From: Tamarix chinensis
Taxonomy: Eukaryota; Streptophyta; Magnoliopsida; Caryophyllales; Tamaricaceae
NCBI GenBank assembly: GCA_030549775.1
Contig: CM060177.1
Coordinates: 44,604,244-44,668,243, forward strand
Direction of reading: 5' to 3'
Length of the DNA: 64,000 nt
Within the stretch, counting starts at the first letter, position 1. Each line of letters starts with the position of its first letter. Below, one piece after another: positions 1 to 12,560 of this stretch. The position numbers and the translations under genes are program-made. The notes beneath the pieces were generated by a model. The model did not search any database. It was not told where the DNA came from and saw nothing but the letters and a program-made list of their open reading frames with translations.

Positions 1-177
1 GATTGCGTTGTTTCAGAATGTGCAAGTCAGTTCAAGAAATCACTATTCATCGTGGGTGAGATTGGTGGAAATGACTACAACTATGCATCCTTCCTACGAC
101 AAGACATCACAAAACTCAAAGCCCTCGTTCCATTGGTTGTCGGAACAATTTCTCAGGCTACTAGCGTAAGCGAAACC

Positions 178-216
<39 letters not shown>

Positions 217-874
217 ATCCTATTTGAATCCATCAAATTCATTGCTTTATGGCGATCTGCCAGGCATTGATAGAGGAAGGCGCACGGTCCCTGCTGGTTC
301 CGGGCAATCTTCCAATGGGCTGTGTTGGGATATACCTGACTCTCTTTCAGAGCCCCAATAAGGCAGATTACGACCGACACGGCTGCCTAAAAACTTACAA
401 TGCTTTCGCAAGATACCATAATTCTCAGCTTAAGCTTGCACTGGGCAAACTAAAAGAGAAGCACCCACAAGCAAATATCATGTATGCCGACTTCTATGGC
501 GCCGCTATGATGTTCTACCATACGCCCAAGCATCACGGTAAGCAAATTAAACGGTACAATGGCCGATACTACTAGTTTCACCTTTGCTTCTTCGTACTTT
601 TTTGCCGTTTCATTTCATCTAAAGCCGTCGGCGCATCTGAATCCATCCAGGTTTCAGCAAAGGCGTTCTGGTTGCCTGTTGTGGAGGCGGTGGGCCATAT
701 AATTTCAATTACACGGCAAGGTGTGGGCATACTGGGTCGACGGTATGCAAGGACCCCACAGAACACGCGAGCTGGGACGGCGTTCATTTAACAGAGGCGG
801 CCTACAAATACATTGCAGATGGCCTACTCAACGGTCCGTTTTCGTCCCCGAATCTGAAATCAGTTGTCAGTTGA
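1..874 (+). CDS. GDSL esterase/lipase, 3' part (three exons visible)
   Basis: This is the 3' part of a plant GDSL (SGNH-hydrolase) esterase/lipase gene, a family of mostly secreted ester hydrolases acting on lipids, cell-wall esters or acylated metabolites. Three exons fit: 1-165, 264-537 and 651-874. Introns start GTAAGC (166, 538) and end CAG (263, 650); the second splits a Gly codon. Exon 1 carries the block III motif GEIGGNDYNY, whose Gly and Asn help form the oxyanion hole. Exon 2 has the family signature LLVPGNLPMGC, and exon 3 has ACCGGGGPYNFN and the catalytic Asp/His block DGVHLTEAAY. The stop is TGA at 872-874. The signal peptide and the nucleophile-Ser GDS block I lie left of the window. 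No frameshift or stop interrupts the visible exons, so the gene looks functional; the substrate cannot be read from sequence. Confidence 0.93.
178..213. repeat. (TA)n microsatellite in GDSL intron
   Basis: An almost pure TA dinucleotide run lies inside the first visible intron of the GDSL gene, about 12 bases after the GT donor. It is a simple repeat with no coding meaning and is likely polymorphic in length. Confidence 0.9.
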
Positions 875-1400
875 GCGGGGTCGTATTTATTATGAATACT
901 GTTGCAAGGAATTGTATCTGAATCTACGTATCCAACTACTATGTTCCTTTCCTTTTACGGTTTTACCCCAGATCATTATTTCCCTCCCACCACCGCGGCT
1001 ATTATTTATTATTGGAGTTAGCTGACGCTGAACAAGTTTTTGTTTTGAAAATTTTACCTTTCACCTAATATTGCTTTGGTATCATGATCATGGGCTTCAA
1101 GCAATTTTTTATTATTATGTATTTTTAATTTAGTTTATTTCAGTATTATTTTATTATTAGATTACTATAAAATGATAAATTCTATGGTTCATATTTATAT
1201 TATATTTAATTTCATGAATTTTCATATTTAAACTCACTTTATAAATATGTAAAAATTAATTTTAGTCAATTTCCACGTCTATCAACTACATAAAATATTG
1301 TAAACACCTCATATTAAGTAGTAATCAATTAATTAAGGGCGTCATAGGAAATAAAAACAAAAATTCCAAAACAAGTTTCAGACGTGGGACAAATTAAAAT
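875..1400. other. 3' flank of the GDSL gene, no gene seen
   Basis: AT-rich sequence follows the GDSL stop codon and must hold its 3' UTR. I see no further ORF, RNA gene or recognisable repeat before the duplicated segment that starts near 1401. Confidence 0.6.
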
Positions 1401-4062
1401 AAAAACGCTGCCGATTAATACGTGATCGAGGGAGTAGATTTAAAATAAGAAGGGCCACCTATTGAGTAGAATGTAAAATAAAAACCAATGTGTGCTTTGC
1501 GGCCGCTAAATGTACGTTAGAATTTCTGGATATATTACAGTATAATAATAATTATTGTAATAACAAATAACAATTGAGTCCAATGATACCTCTAATATCA
1601 GTTGTCAATCATATAATTGCAACATAGTGCTAAGGTCTGGTCAGATTTACGTGACGTCAGTCAAACCGAAGGAAAAAAAAAAACCTTTTTCTTTTGTTAA
1701 CTGATGATTAACGGAGCAATAGAACGAATGAATTAAATAATATTCTTCCCTCACGAAAAGAAAGTTTTTTCTGTAAGAAAAATAAAATTTATTTTTATTT
1801 TTACAATTATTTATACATTAAATATATTTTTTTAGTAAATAAGTAAAGTATTATTACTTCCAAAATTGTATCATAAATGTATATCAGAAGAAATACAAAT
1901 ACCAAATAAGAAGACTATCTTAGGCTATCAACATAGAATACTGATGTTCTATAAGATTTACAATATAACATATTAGTTATCCTAACTGCTAACTCCTTAG
2001 TAATCAAAAGAAAGATATGTTGTGGCTGACATCTCTTTTGATAAAAGATTCTCTTGTTTTTTTCATGCCATAAGTGGTAAGCGGCTATTACAAATAAATA
2101 ATGAAGGACCAACCTCCTACAAATTGGGCCACGCCCACCTTTTTGCATCCAGCTTAGGACCACACTGAAAAAGATAGCATCATGAATTCATCTAAAATTT
2201 CTAATCAGATTTAACCATACCTGCTTGGAGAAGGAGCATTCAAAAAATAAATGCTCAACTATTTTTTATCAGCTTCATAAAGAGCACATATATCATCCAC
2301 AACGAGTCTCATTACTGTCAATCTATCCTTGGTAAACAACTTGTTGTGAACTACAAACCAAAGGTGAAGCTTATGCTTGGGAAAAGAGATAGGGTTCCAT
2401 GCCACTTTATGCAAATCAAAAAAATTTCCATGAGATCCCAACATATTATACACCTTTGAAATGTTGTAATCAACCAGACTACCATCATGATCTTGTGCAT
2501 TGGAGAGAAATATAGGCAACAACAAATCTCTTAGCTTCAACAACCTCCTTAAATATTATATTATTTCTTAATAAAAATACATCTATAATTTATAAAAAAA
2601 ATTATATATTAATTGATATGATAGCTTTCATTTTAAAACTGGTAAGTTATAAATAAATGCTATTTGTTTCAAAAATAATGAATGGATATGCTTCCCATTT
2701 TCCATTTCCTTGAATCCTTAAATGCGCACGCCAACAAAAGGTAATTATCACCTAATTTTGATTTGTTGTATGTTAGGATACATTATTCTTATTTTTTTAA
2801 TCAAATTAGGTCAAAAAATCACAATAATAATATAAATATTAAAAAATATAGAAAAATGTAGGAATTATATATAGGATCAATAAGATATCGGATAAGAAAG
2901 AAAAAACTTCTAAAGTTTAAGAAAAGTACAATAAAACCAATTTATTCAAAACCGATCATCTATTTATAAATCTAGATTTCTTCTAATTATATGCAATAAG
3001 AATAAAATTAATTTTTATGGTCAAAGTTGGGAAAAGGAGTAATTTTATAAACAAAAAGGGGAGAAAGGGAGGAGGGGGATATATAATAGGACCATTAGTG
3101 GTGGCATGTTCAAAGTGCCTACACCATCTTAGAAAGGGATTTTAATAATAATTTTTATAGGATTTTAATAAAGATTTTGAATCATTATTAAATCACTCGT
3201 TATTAAAGCTTCAATAATAGTTCTAAAGCGTCATATAAAATATTACAAATCAACAAAATTTAGGATAAAATTGGGATTTTAATAATGGTTTCAACAAAAA
3301 ATCGTAATAGTTCTTACATTAAAACCCTAGAACACCATGACTAAATCATTAATTAAAATCATAATGTCATATTAATTAGCATTAAATGAATGATTTAATA
3401 ATGAATGTCACCTAAAACTATTATTAAAACCTAACAAAACCCTAATTGTTTACATTGATTATGTGATTACGCATTGATTAAACCCTAACTAGCCTTTAAT
3501 TTAAATTAAATGTGTAATTTAATAACAATTTTAGCTAATAACCTTTTTAGAACCTAGTTTTAATAATAGTTATAAAAATAGCCATTATTAAAAACAACTG
3601 ACATAAATTAATCCATTAGGGTTTTAATAATAATTTTTAGCCTAAAATTATTTTTAAAACGTCATTTTCTTACTATATAAACTTTATATCATGAAACCAA
3701 ATATGCGATGTGTAAAACAACACAAATTTATGTATGTCATAAAAATATATGTGATAAACCTATAATTGGTACATCTCATTATACTTGGCATGTAAAAACA
3801 CTGCCGATTAATACGTTATCGCGGGACTAGATTTAAAATAAGAAAGGCTACCTATTAATTCACATGTGATCGACAAGGGAGTAGAATTTATCAATTTTAT
3901 TTAAAGTCAAACCAATACATGTTTGCAGTCGCTCAAATGTACGTCAAACTTTCTGGATATATAATATTGTAATGATAATAATAGTAGTAATAATAATAAT
4001 AATAACAATTGCGTCCACTAAAATAGAATAATACAATACATTCAAATTCTAAATCTAAATTA

Positions 4063-4100
<38 letters not shown>

Positions 4101-5676
4101 AAATTTTAAATTTTGATTTGAATTTAAAGGTTTTCTATATATCATTACTAAATGATATACCTCTAATATCCGTTTTCAATCACATAATTGCAACATACGT
4201 CAATCAAACCGATGGAAAAAATAAAGTTCTTCTATTGTTAACTAATGATTAACCAAGCAATAGAACGAATTAATTAAATAATATTCTTCCCTTATAAAAA
4301 GAAATTCTCTCTATAAAAAAATATATTTTATTTTTATTTTTTAATTACATATACATTTAATATTATATTATTTTTTAATAAAAAAATACATGTATACATT
4401 TAAAATAATTGTTATTACTTTAAAAAAACATATAAATTAATAGAATAACTTTCTTTTTAAAATAGATAAATAAATAAAAATATTACTTGTTTCTACCCAT
4501 TTTCCCATTCCTCGAGTCATTGAATGCACATGTCACACAAAAATTAATTATCACCGAATTTTGATTTGTTGACTGCTAGGATATGTTATCCTTATTTATT
4601 ATTTTTTTTTCAAATTAAATTAGGTCAAAAAAATCACAATAATAATATAAATAATAATAATAATAATAATAATAATAATTGAAAAAAATATATAAAATGT
4701 AGGAATTATAGGATCAATGAGATATAGGGTAAGAAATATAATTTCTAAAATTTACAGAAAATTATAGTAATAACCAATTTAGAGAAAAATAGTCATCTAT
4801 TTATAAATCTCAATTTTCTTCTAGTTATATGCAATAAAAATAAAAATAAATTTTTATAGTCAAAATTGGGAAAACATAGTGATTTTATAAGCAAAAGGGG
4901 GAGAAAGGGAGAAGGGGTGATATAAAGTAGAACCATTAGTATATAGTGGCATGTTCGTAGTGCCCATACCACCCTAGAAACGGATTTTAATAATGATTTT
5001 TGTAGGAATTTAATAATAATTTTGAACCACTATTAAATCTTCAACAACAGTTCCAAAGCATCATAAAAATATTAAAAATCCATGAAATATGGGATAAAAT
5101 TAGGGTTTTAATAGAGATTTCACCAAAAAAATAACGATCAAAACTAAGATTTTAATAATACTTCTATGCTAAAACCCTAAAAAAACCATAACTAAATATT
5201 GATAATGCATTAATTAAAATAATAATTACGTATTAATTAGCATTAAATTAATGATTAAATAACAAATGTCACCTAAATACATTATTAAAACTTAACAAAA
5301 CCCTAAATTTTACATTGAATGTGTGATTATGCATTCTTTAAACCCTAAGTAGCCTTTAATTTAAATTAAATGTGCCTTTTAATAATGGTTTTAGCTAATA
5401 ACCCTTGTTAGAACCTATGTTTAATAATAGTTAAAAAACAACCATTATTCAAAAAAAGTGACATAAATTAATCCATTAGGCATTTAGGCTGAGTTTTGAT
5501 AATGATTTTAGCCTAAAACCATTTTTAAAACCTCATTTTTTTACTATATAAAATGTATATCATAAAACCAAATATGCCATGTGTAAAACAACACAAATTC
5601 ATGCATGTATTTCTTCCACCTAATATAAATATATGTGATAAACTTATAATTGGTACATCTTATTATACTGGGCATA
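1401..5676. repeat. Two tandem copies of a ~1.9-2.4 kb segment
   Basis: Copy 1 (about 1401-3793) and copy 2 (about 3794-5676) are colinear. Both open with AAAAACRCTGCCGATTAATACG (1401, 3794). They share landmarks such as TTTCTGGATATAT (1524, 3949), CACCTAATTTTGATTTGTTG versus CACCGAATTTTGATTTGTTG (2748, 4552), the purine-rich GGGAGAAAGGGAG block near 3060 and 4900, and closing blocks ending in TTATACTKGGCAT. By eye identity is roughly 80%. Copy 1 is longer mainly because a LINE fragment (1905-2545) sits in it. The second half of each unit (3130-3690, 4980-5560) is packed with TTTTAATAATNNTTTT-type motifs in inverted pairs. Similar motifs occur at 15860-15900 in the CACTA end region, so these may be CACTA subterminal repeats. 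Confidence 0.8.
1905..2545 (-). pseudogene. LINE fragment: zf-RVT end of a non-LTR reverse transcriptase ORF
   Basis: On the minus strand, two ORF pieces (2259-2543 and 1915-2163) and the stretch between them read as the C-terminal part of a plant LINE polyprotein. The order is FPKHKLHLWFVVHNKL, a broken zinc-finger part, VEHLFFECSFSKQVW, then CRRLVLHYLFVIAAYHLWHE. Joining them needs at least one frameshift, and stops are present. The layout matches the zf-RVT domain that follows reverse transcriptase in plant L1-type elements. RT and endonuclease are absent. The fragment is missing from the tandem sister copy at 3794-5676, so it entered after the duplication or was lost from the sister. It is far more decayed than the LINE at 21685-24322. 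Confidence 0.75.
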
Positions 5677-6224
5677 CCTAAGAATAAAATTTAATAGGCA
5701 TATCACAAGTTGATAGCTCTACAATCCAAAGTTAAAGTCCATATATCATAGAACTTAACTACCAATAACTTATTAACAATTTCATGCATATGCATTGCTA
5801 ATTGCATAAAGGAGATACAAACCTAAACATCCTTGTAAATTCCTAATACTGAGCATGTGATTGCACAAACTTGGTTCATTGATCTCTAACTCCATCAATT
5901 TCATCCTTTGTATCTCTAGCATGTCCACTACTGAAAAACTACAAATTAACATGATTCGATAATTTAGTTAGTAATTAATTCAAGTATCAAATATATATGT
6001 CATGTTTCATTAATGAAAGAATATGAAAAAAGAAACATACATGGTTTGGATCTATGTTTACAGATCTTTTTTGGAGTATCGGATCCATTACTCTATAAAT
6101 ATAGCATCCACAATTATTATCGTTATGATGTTGTGGACATTGTTAAATAAATTTAGTTGGCCCTCTAACTATTAGATATTAATTAGAATTGAAAAAAAAT
6201 GCTCATCTTTCAACATACCATTAC

Positions 6225-9200
6225 TATAATACCCCAAAATTTTAAAACCTATAATTTAATAAATAATCCTTATTTGGAATAACTTAACTTTTAAATTAAT
6301 TTAATTTAATTATTTTGTGGATTTTTGAGTATATAAAATAGATATGAATATTTAATAAATTAAAATAAATATTTTGTTATTTTATCATACTTATTTTATT
6401 TAAATAATTTTTCAAACCAATATTCGACTAAAATTATCCTTTTTAAGCTAATATATATTAAATTAAAATGAATTAAATAATTAAATTTATTAATCTATCA
6501 AGAATATTAAATACCTTTATTTCAAAAATTATTTTAATTTTATTTTTTTCCCCTTTTCATTTTTTTCCTTTTTCTTTTTTTTTTCTCTTTCCCCTTTTTC
6601 TTTCTTTTTCTTTTCCTCCTTTTTCCTTTTCTTCTTTTTCTCCTTCTGGCCTTTAGGCCTGTGACCTTCTTCCCCTTGCGCTAGGCCACCGCCCCACTTC
6701 CTCCTTCCTTCTCCCGAGCCACGCTCTAGCCCATCTCCCTTCTTTCTTTTCTTTCATTTCTCTCCCCCGATTGGGCCAACCCAGTCTTTCTTTTTTTACC
6801 CCTTCTCCCTTGTACGTGGGGTGGGCCGACTCGCTCCCCTTTCCTTCTCCCTGGTCGGCCGGCCTGCCTCTCCTTTTTTCCCTTCTCTTTCTTCCTTATC
6901 TTCTTCTTATACCGTCGACCACCTGCACACTATGGCCACTTGTACCTTGCCTGTCACTAGCTCCCCTACCACCTTCCATTGCAACCTACGACCCTGCTCC
7001 CTCTCCCCATCCCTTTCCTTCCATTTCCAGCCACACCGACCCTACAACCCTCCCCCACATGCCTTTCCCTTTTCTTCTCAACCTCCCTGCAACCCACCAC
7101 CACCCCTGCTGCCCAGCTGACCACCTACACCACCTCCTGCCACCCCCTACTATCTCCCTACAGCACCAAGCCACCACCACAAGCCCCTAGAGCCTCCTTC
7201 CCTCCTTTTTTTTCTCTCTCCTTCTTGGCCTCCATCCTAAACCACCATTGTCTGCTGCCGTTATGCCTCTTCTACCACCACCATAGCTACCAATCCCCTC
7301 CCCAACACCTCCCCTACCATCAACTTTTCTTCCTTGGCTAAAACCCAGCCCAAAAATCCCTCCTTTTTCTTTTTCTTTTCCCTTCCTTCTTCTCTTCTAC
7401 CATCCTTGCACCCATTTTTATAGCCCTACAACCACTATCTCTGTTGCCCTGGACACCAGATCATCTATCCTCGATGGCCACCTACACCCCTACTTTATTC
7501 CTACACCCAACCACCACCCTAAATCCCCTCCACAATCTCTCCACCCTACTCCCAAAACCCTTAACCAATCCACCATCTCCTTTTCCTATTTCTCCTCTTC
7601 AACCCTCCCTTCTTCCTTACCCTCTGTATGCAGCGTGATTTTGCTACTCCCCTTTTTATGATTTTAGATAAAATGTTGAGGTATAATAAGGGTTAATATT
7701 AGTACATATTTAATTAAGCTTTTGATAAAAATTATTCTTTTAATTTTCTACTTCTATTATGCTAATTTTTTATATTATTTTTGGGTATTAATTTTTACTA
7801 ATCAAAGCTTAAACCTTTAATTGGGGTACTGGTAAGGTTTTATTATTATAGAAAATAAGGTAACCATTATACCCTATTAAAACGTATGGATATACGTATG
7901 CTAGCACATTAGAGCTTTAATATGTTTATATGCATGATATATGTTGTTAAATATAAGGTGTTTAGTGGCAATGTTGGTTGGTGAAAAGAAAAACATGATA
8001 ATTTATGTGCCATGTGTGAAAATAATGCTTAAGGGAAGGAGCTTTGTTATTAATGACAATGTTAAATACATATGTATGGTATGATATGTTCATGTGGCCA
8101 TTTGTTGCATGGATAATATTAATGTAAGCCCTATGGGCCTTTTAGTAAATTCTTGTGTGTGAAAGCATGGCCTAAATAAGTATGTGTGGTAGATGGTAAC
8201 ATGTGTTAATGTTAAATAATAATAGTTGATGGAGTTGGATGATGTGTATGGAGCATATATACCATTATTTTATGTAGCAATGCTATTTTGGTAAAAGTGG
8301 TATAATAAGGACAACATAGTAAATTATAAGAGTAAAGGGGGTAAAATGGTAAATGAATAAGTAAGGAGGGCATTTTTCATAAGTTTTTATAATAAGGGGT
8401 AAAATGGTAATTTAATAAAGGAGAAGGGTAATTTGGTGATTTGGTATAAAGGAAAGGGTATTATGGTAATTTTGTAAAGTAAAGGGGTAAAATGATAATT
8501 TAATAAAGGAAAAGGATATTTTGGTAATTTGGTATAAATGAAAGGGTATTTATGGTAATTTTGTAAAGTATTTACTTGTTAATTTTAATAAATAAGAAGG
8601 GCAATTTGGTAATATGATCAACTGAAAGAGAACCTTGGTAAATTTAATAAGTATGAGGGGTAATTTAATAATTTAACTAACTAAATGGGCAATTTGGTAA
8701 GTGTAACAAGTATGAAGGGTGATTTTGTAACTTAATAAGCCTAAGGGGTAATTTGGTAATTTAAATAAGTATAAAGGGTAATACAGTAATTTAACCAACT
8801 GGAAGGATAAATTGGTAACTTAACAAGTATGAGGGGTAAAATTATTATTTAATAAGTATGGAGGATAATTTGGTAGTTTAACATATACAAAAGGTAATTT
8901 AGTAATTATGCAAACATGAAGGGTAATATGGTACTTTGGTAAATAAAAAGGGGTGACTTAGTAATTTTACGAACAAGGGGTATTTCAGTAATTTTTTTAT
9001 GATGATAGGGGTAAATTAGTAACTTGTGTCTAACATGTCAATGGATTAACTGAGTTTTATAATCAAACATAAGTAGTAGTGAATAATAAGGTAAGGGTAT
9101 TCGGTAAGTCAGTGAGTCTTATAAGGGCAAGGCATAACCTAGGGTTGGATGGATAATTAAGGGTGTGATGTAGTGTTTATTTCATGATTATGTGAGAAGT

Positions 9201-10451
9201 GCCTGGTTTGTAAGTATGCATGGAAATGTGTGTTAGATATATTTAAAGTACGTGTTAGGGTTTTGTGTATGCCATAATCCTTGATATGGAATACTTGATT
9301 CTATGGCTAGTATATCTTTTATCTCTAGATTCATGACCTTTTTCCTTCCCTCAAATTAAATAAATGGACTTGTTAAATAAGACATGAATAAAGTATTAAT
9401 TATGTAAATTGAAAGAGTATTGAGTCGGGCCCAAACCAGTCCATTGGCAAATAATAGTGTTCAGGTGTGTTTTACCTTGTGTGTTTCTAGTCCACTGGCT
9501 ATAACAGTGGGGGATTCCGAGCTCAATAAACCAAATGTTGGATATTAATAAATTATGGGAAGATAATAATCACTTATAGTAGAATGCCATGTGAGTTGGG
9601 GTCAGACTAGTCCACCGGCGAATAATAGTGGTCAGGTGTCTGCTGCCCTGTATGTTTCCTATCCACTGACTATAATAGTGGGGTTCCGACACTTACATGG
9701 ATACAATTCAAAAGACAATGATTGAATAATAATTAATTAATGGCTTAAGACCAACAGTATTGATTTCACATTATGATTTATTGATATGACACGAGTTTGG
9801 CTTCAATGCTTGTCCCTACTTGAGTATATGATGGAATTGCTAAGTATACGAATTTTGCATTATACATCTTTTATCGTATGTGTTGTTGCCTTGTGTATTG
9901 GTTTTGGTGTTAATTGTAATTTTCCTAAGCCTGGCTATGATATTGTCATATGTCATTATATCCTATGTGTTGCATGCAAGCCTTACTTTTCGGTTTGGTA
10001 TAAAGCGTTACTTAGTAATCATAATACTAAAGGGTCTCATTTGTGGGCCCTTGCCTATTTAATGGACAGTGTCCCTTACAAGTCTATTGCAGGTGCTATT
10101 TAAGTGGGCATTGAGTACGAGCATAAGGATTATTTAAGAACTTTTAGGGTTCTCCTCTACCTTTTTATTCCTTGCTCAAACTAATTTTTATTCTTGTAAC
10201 CACTGACGATGGGTTTTTATCTTTTACAACATCTTTAATGCACTACTCTGATTTAAATGAAAGTGAATTTTTGTGAATTATATAGTGGTTCTTTTTAGCC
10301 TTAATACTTGGTACTATAACGGCAGGAAGAAACCAATATGGTACTAAGTGTAGTGGTGATATTTCCGAAATTCATAATTTTTGCCTTTTGCTTCCACTAT
10401 TTACTTTAACTAAAACAAAGTTTTTCAGTAGTGAATTTTGGGGGTGCTATA
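6225..10451 (+). mobile_element. Long solo LTR A (4227 bp) with ATTAC target duplication
   Basis: The element is bounded by ATTAC at 6220-6224 and again at 10452-10456. It starts TATAATACCCCAAAATT and ends AATTTTGGGGGTGCTATA, so the canonical TG..CA ends have become TA..TA, as C-to-T decay would do. The inside has no retrotransposon domain. From left to right: AT-rich head, pyrimidine-rich block (6540-7640), a block shared with element D (7790-7850), a minisatellite (8320-9010), reiterated CCACTGGCNNATAATAGTGG motifs (9430-9690), and a 3' block with GGTACTAAGTGTAGTGGTG (10340). The same architecture occurs in B, C and D. Long LTRs with TGTAACACCCC-type ends are common among Tekay/Del and other gypsy lineages; the lineage here is inferred, not shown. 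Long Pro/Ser-rich ORFs in the pyrimidine block are compositional artefacts. Confidence 0.8.
8320..9010. repeat. Minisatellite, ~27-30 bp units, in solo LTR A
   Basis: Diverged tandem units of the type AAGGGTAATTTGGTAATTTAA repeat about two dozen times. The same unit family fills 27060-27800 in element D, where it is better preserved. It is absent at the matching place in B and C, which carry ATT/AAT triplet arrays instead, so the two LTR subfamilies differ here. Confidence 0.8.
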
Positions 10452-10535
10452 ATTACAATTTCATATTTAAGACTCCTTAGGTCAGGGACACCATTTCCAC
10501 CACTCCTTATATACATCGTTCGTATGCCCTAATAA

Positions 10536-10937
10536 TTAGAGTTGACATATAACATTATAACTATATATACCTAAAAAAATAAAGTAGAATATATTCATAA
10601 ATAAGCTAACGAAGTAAGAAGTATGAAGTATACTAACATGTTGGTTGAATTTTTTCCCTTTGGAACAAGTAGTAGCAAAAGGAACTAAATATATTTGAAA
10701 GGAATTAAACACAAAGACTTTGTGTCGATTAGGACATATAACATATATAACCCAATGTCCATTTGTGAGTTGAGGTATGAGATAAATCTTGTTGTTGTAA
10801 CCTTCATTTAAAATGTGATTCACTATATAGTTTATGTGACTACACTCACTTATTATACTAATATCAAATATGCAGTATGGACACAAAAACATAATAGAGG
10901 TCCTAATTCCCTCTTTTTTAGCATAACTAGCTACCAA
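10536..10937 (-). pseudogene. Ulp1-like cysteine protease (C48) remnant of the CACTA element
   Basis: The ORF has the core IYLIPQLTNGHWVIYVICPNRHKVFVFNS, with the HW dipeptide followed by a Lys/Val-rich strand and a D/N-S turn. This is typical of the C48 (SUMO-protease-like) domain in plant CACTA elements. The catalytic His is visible; the later Asp is replaced by Asn (FVFNS) and the Cys part (usually CGYYVM) is not intact. Downstream the frame decays, the solo LTR 6225-10451 interrupts, and a matching C-terminal motif appears at 5830-5926. No intact enzyme can be made. Confidence 0.7.
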
Positions 10938-11029
10938 CCTATGAATGAAAATAATAATGCATATTTATTAATAACTGATATTGGAAGAATACCTCTTCAA
11001 AACCTTGACTCTATTAAAGAACTCACAAA

Positions 11030-12560
11030 TGATATTTTCTCTTTTCTAGAGTGAGTATGACAAGTTGGTGGTAAATATGTTTTTCTTCCATTATTTGTCA
11101 ATGTCATTTCATGTCTAATATCCATTTCCTCCATATCCATTCATACATTTATGCTATCTTTATTCTTTCGTGGAACATTAAGTAATGTACCTACAAGGTT
11201 ATTGCATAGATTTTTCTCAATATGCATCACATTGATGGTATGTCTCATGTATAAGGTTCCTAATTAGAAAGGTTGTGAAATATAGACATCTGTTTACACT
11301 CAACTGATAGAGGCTTACCTTTATTTTTTTTCCCAAACTACACCTTCTAGTACACATATCGACTTGTAAACCAGATTGATGCATGCCTTTCTTCCTGGAA
11401 GCCATTGAAAGCTTTCCTTTACTAATGATAATATGATTCTTGTGTAATAATCTACAATGCTCAAGAAAAATAGTCTTCCAGCCATGCATTAGCTAAATAA
11501 ATGAAGTATTATCCACACATATCACACATGCATAATGACCTTTCACACTATAACCTAACAAGTTTTCATATGCTAGAAAATTATTTATAGTACATAATAA
11601 CATTGCTTCATTGTGAAATTCTTCTTATGATATGCATCAAATACTTCAACACCCATACCCCATAAAAGCTTCAAATCATCAATCAAATGTGTCAAATAAG
11701 CACTAATATTATTTTCCAGTTGGTTTGGTCCTAAAATGAGCAAAACAAATATTATATAGATTATATATAACCAAAATCACCAGCCATATACTCTAGGTGA
11801 CTAGATTGTATAGATTATTCCATCTGTAGAAAGTGTAAGACACATGTTTCTTAATTCTTTACCAAATTTAGGCAATCAGTCATTAATTTTCATCCATTGT
11901 GGAGAGTAAGATGGATGTCTAAGAAGACCATCATATATCTTTTCATCTATATGAATCTTTGTATTATAAGAAAATACCGTAACACCTTAGTTTTTACTTA
12001 TTCTTTTTATATTGTGGTGCTTTCCATTCAAAATTAGGAGAACTATCCAAAGATACATACTCATTGCAAAATAACATACAATAATTAGATAGTGCATGTA
12101 TCTTTTCATAACTCATGCCCAGATATGAAAAGATCTTCTTTGCTTTCTATGTACGACTTGGTAGAACATTATCATTAGAAATCATATCTTTTATAAGTGT
12201 CAATAATTCTTTGAATCTCTTATCACTCTATTTGTTACATGCTTTTAATTTATACAACCTTCAAGTAGCGGATAATCTAGTAATAGTCTTGAAATCACTA
12301 ACAAAGGTTTCTCCGAGTCACTCAATAACTTCTTGAATATTTTTTGACAATCCTAAATACTTTCTTCAACCTTCTAAGTCATCTCCTCTAATAAATCTCC
12401 CTTATAGTTATAAAATGATCCGCTAGTTTCCCTCTTAGCTTCCTCGTTATCATATTCAAACTCTATTACGCTATGTCATATACAACGAGTGTAACATATA
12501 TCAATTCCATGTACAAACAAATGATCTCTTAGATCATCATAATTGATACGTTAAATATAA
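11030..12560 (-). pseudogene. TNP2-type CACTA transposase remnant
   Basis: Translating the minus strand in pieces gives the expected TNP2 order. An N-terminal block RINYDDLRDHLFVHGID lies near 12550, DGLLRHPSYSPQWMKI near 11920, and LENNISAYLTHLIDDLKLLW near 11700. After these come WKTIFLEHCRLLHKNH (11480), HTINVMHIEKNLCNNLVGT (11230) and KTYLPPTCHTHSRKEK (11060). Several stops and frame changes separate the blocks. TNP2 carries the catalytic function for cut-and-paste CACTA transposition; this copy is dead. The order also fixes the element's orientation: 5' at high coordinates, protease downstream. Confidence 0.85.

Noticed and set aside
4058..4095. TA repeat and adjoining minus-strand ORF as coding
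   Set aside because: A microsatellite translated into a Tyr/Ile run; no gene features.
5929..5941. CACTACTGAAAAA as the CACTA terminus
   Set aside because: Protease-like coding sequence continues beyond it on the minus strand, and TTTTTCAG there reads as an intron acceptor. The same word also occurs at the 3' ends of the solo LTRs (10422-10434, 35231-35241).
6771..7638. Long Pro/Ser/Thr-rich ORFs in two or three overlapping frames
   Set aside because: They lie in the pyrimidine-rich block of solo LTR A, where C/T composition removes stop codons. All forward frames are open in places and no protein motif or codon pattern supports translation.
8320..9010. Regularly spaced repeats resembling a CRISPR array
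   Set aside because: The units are contiguous diverged minisatellite copies without unique spacers, in a plant nuclear context.
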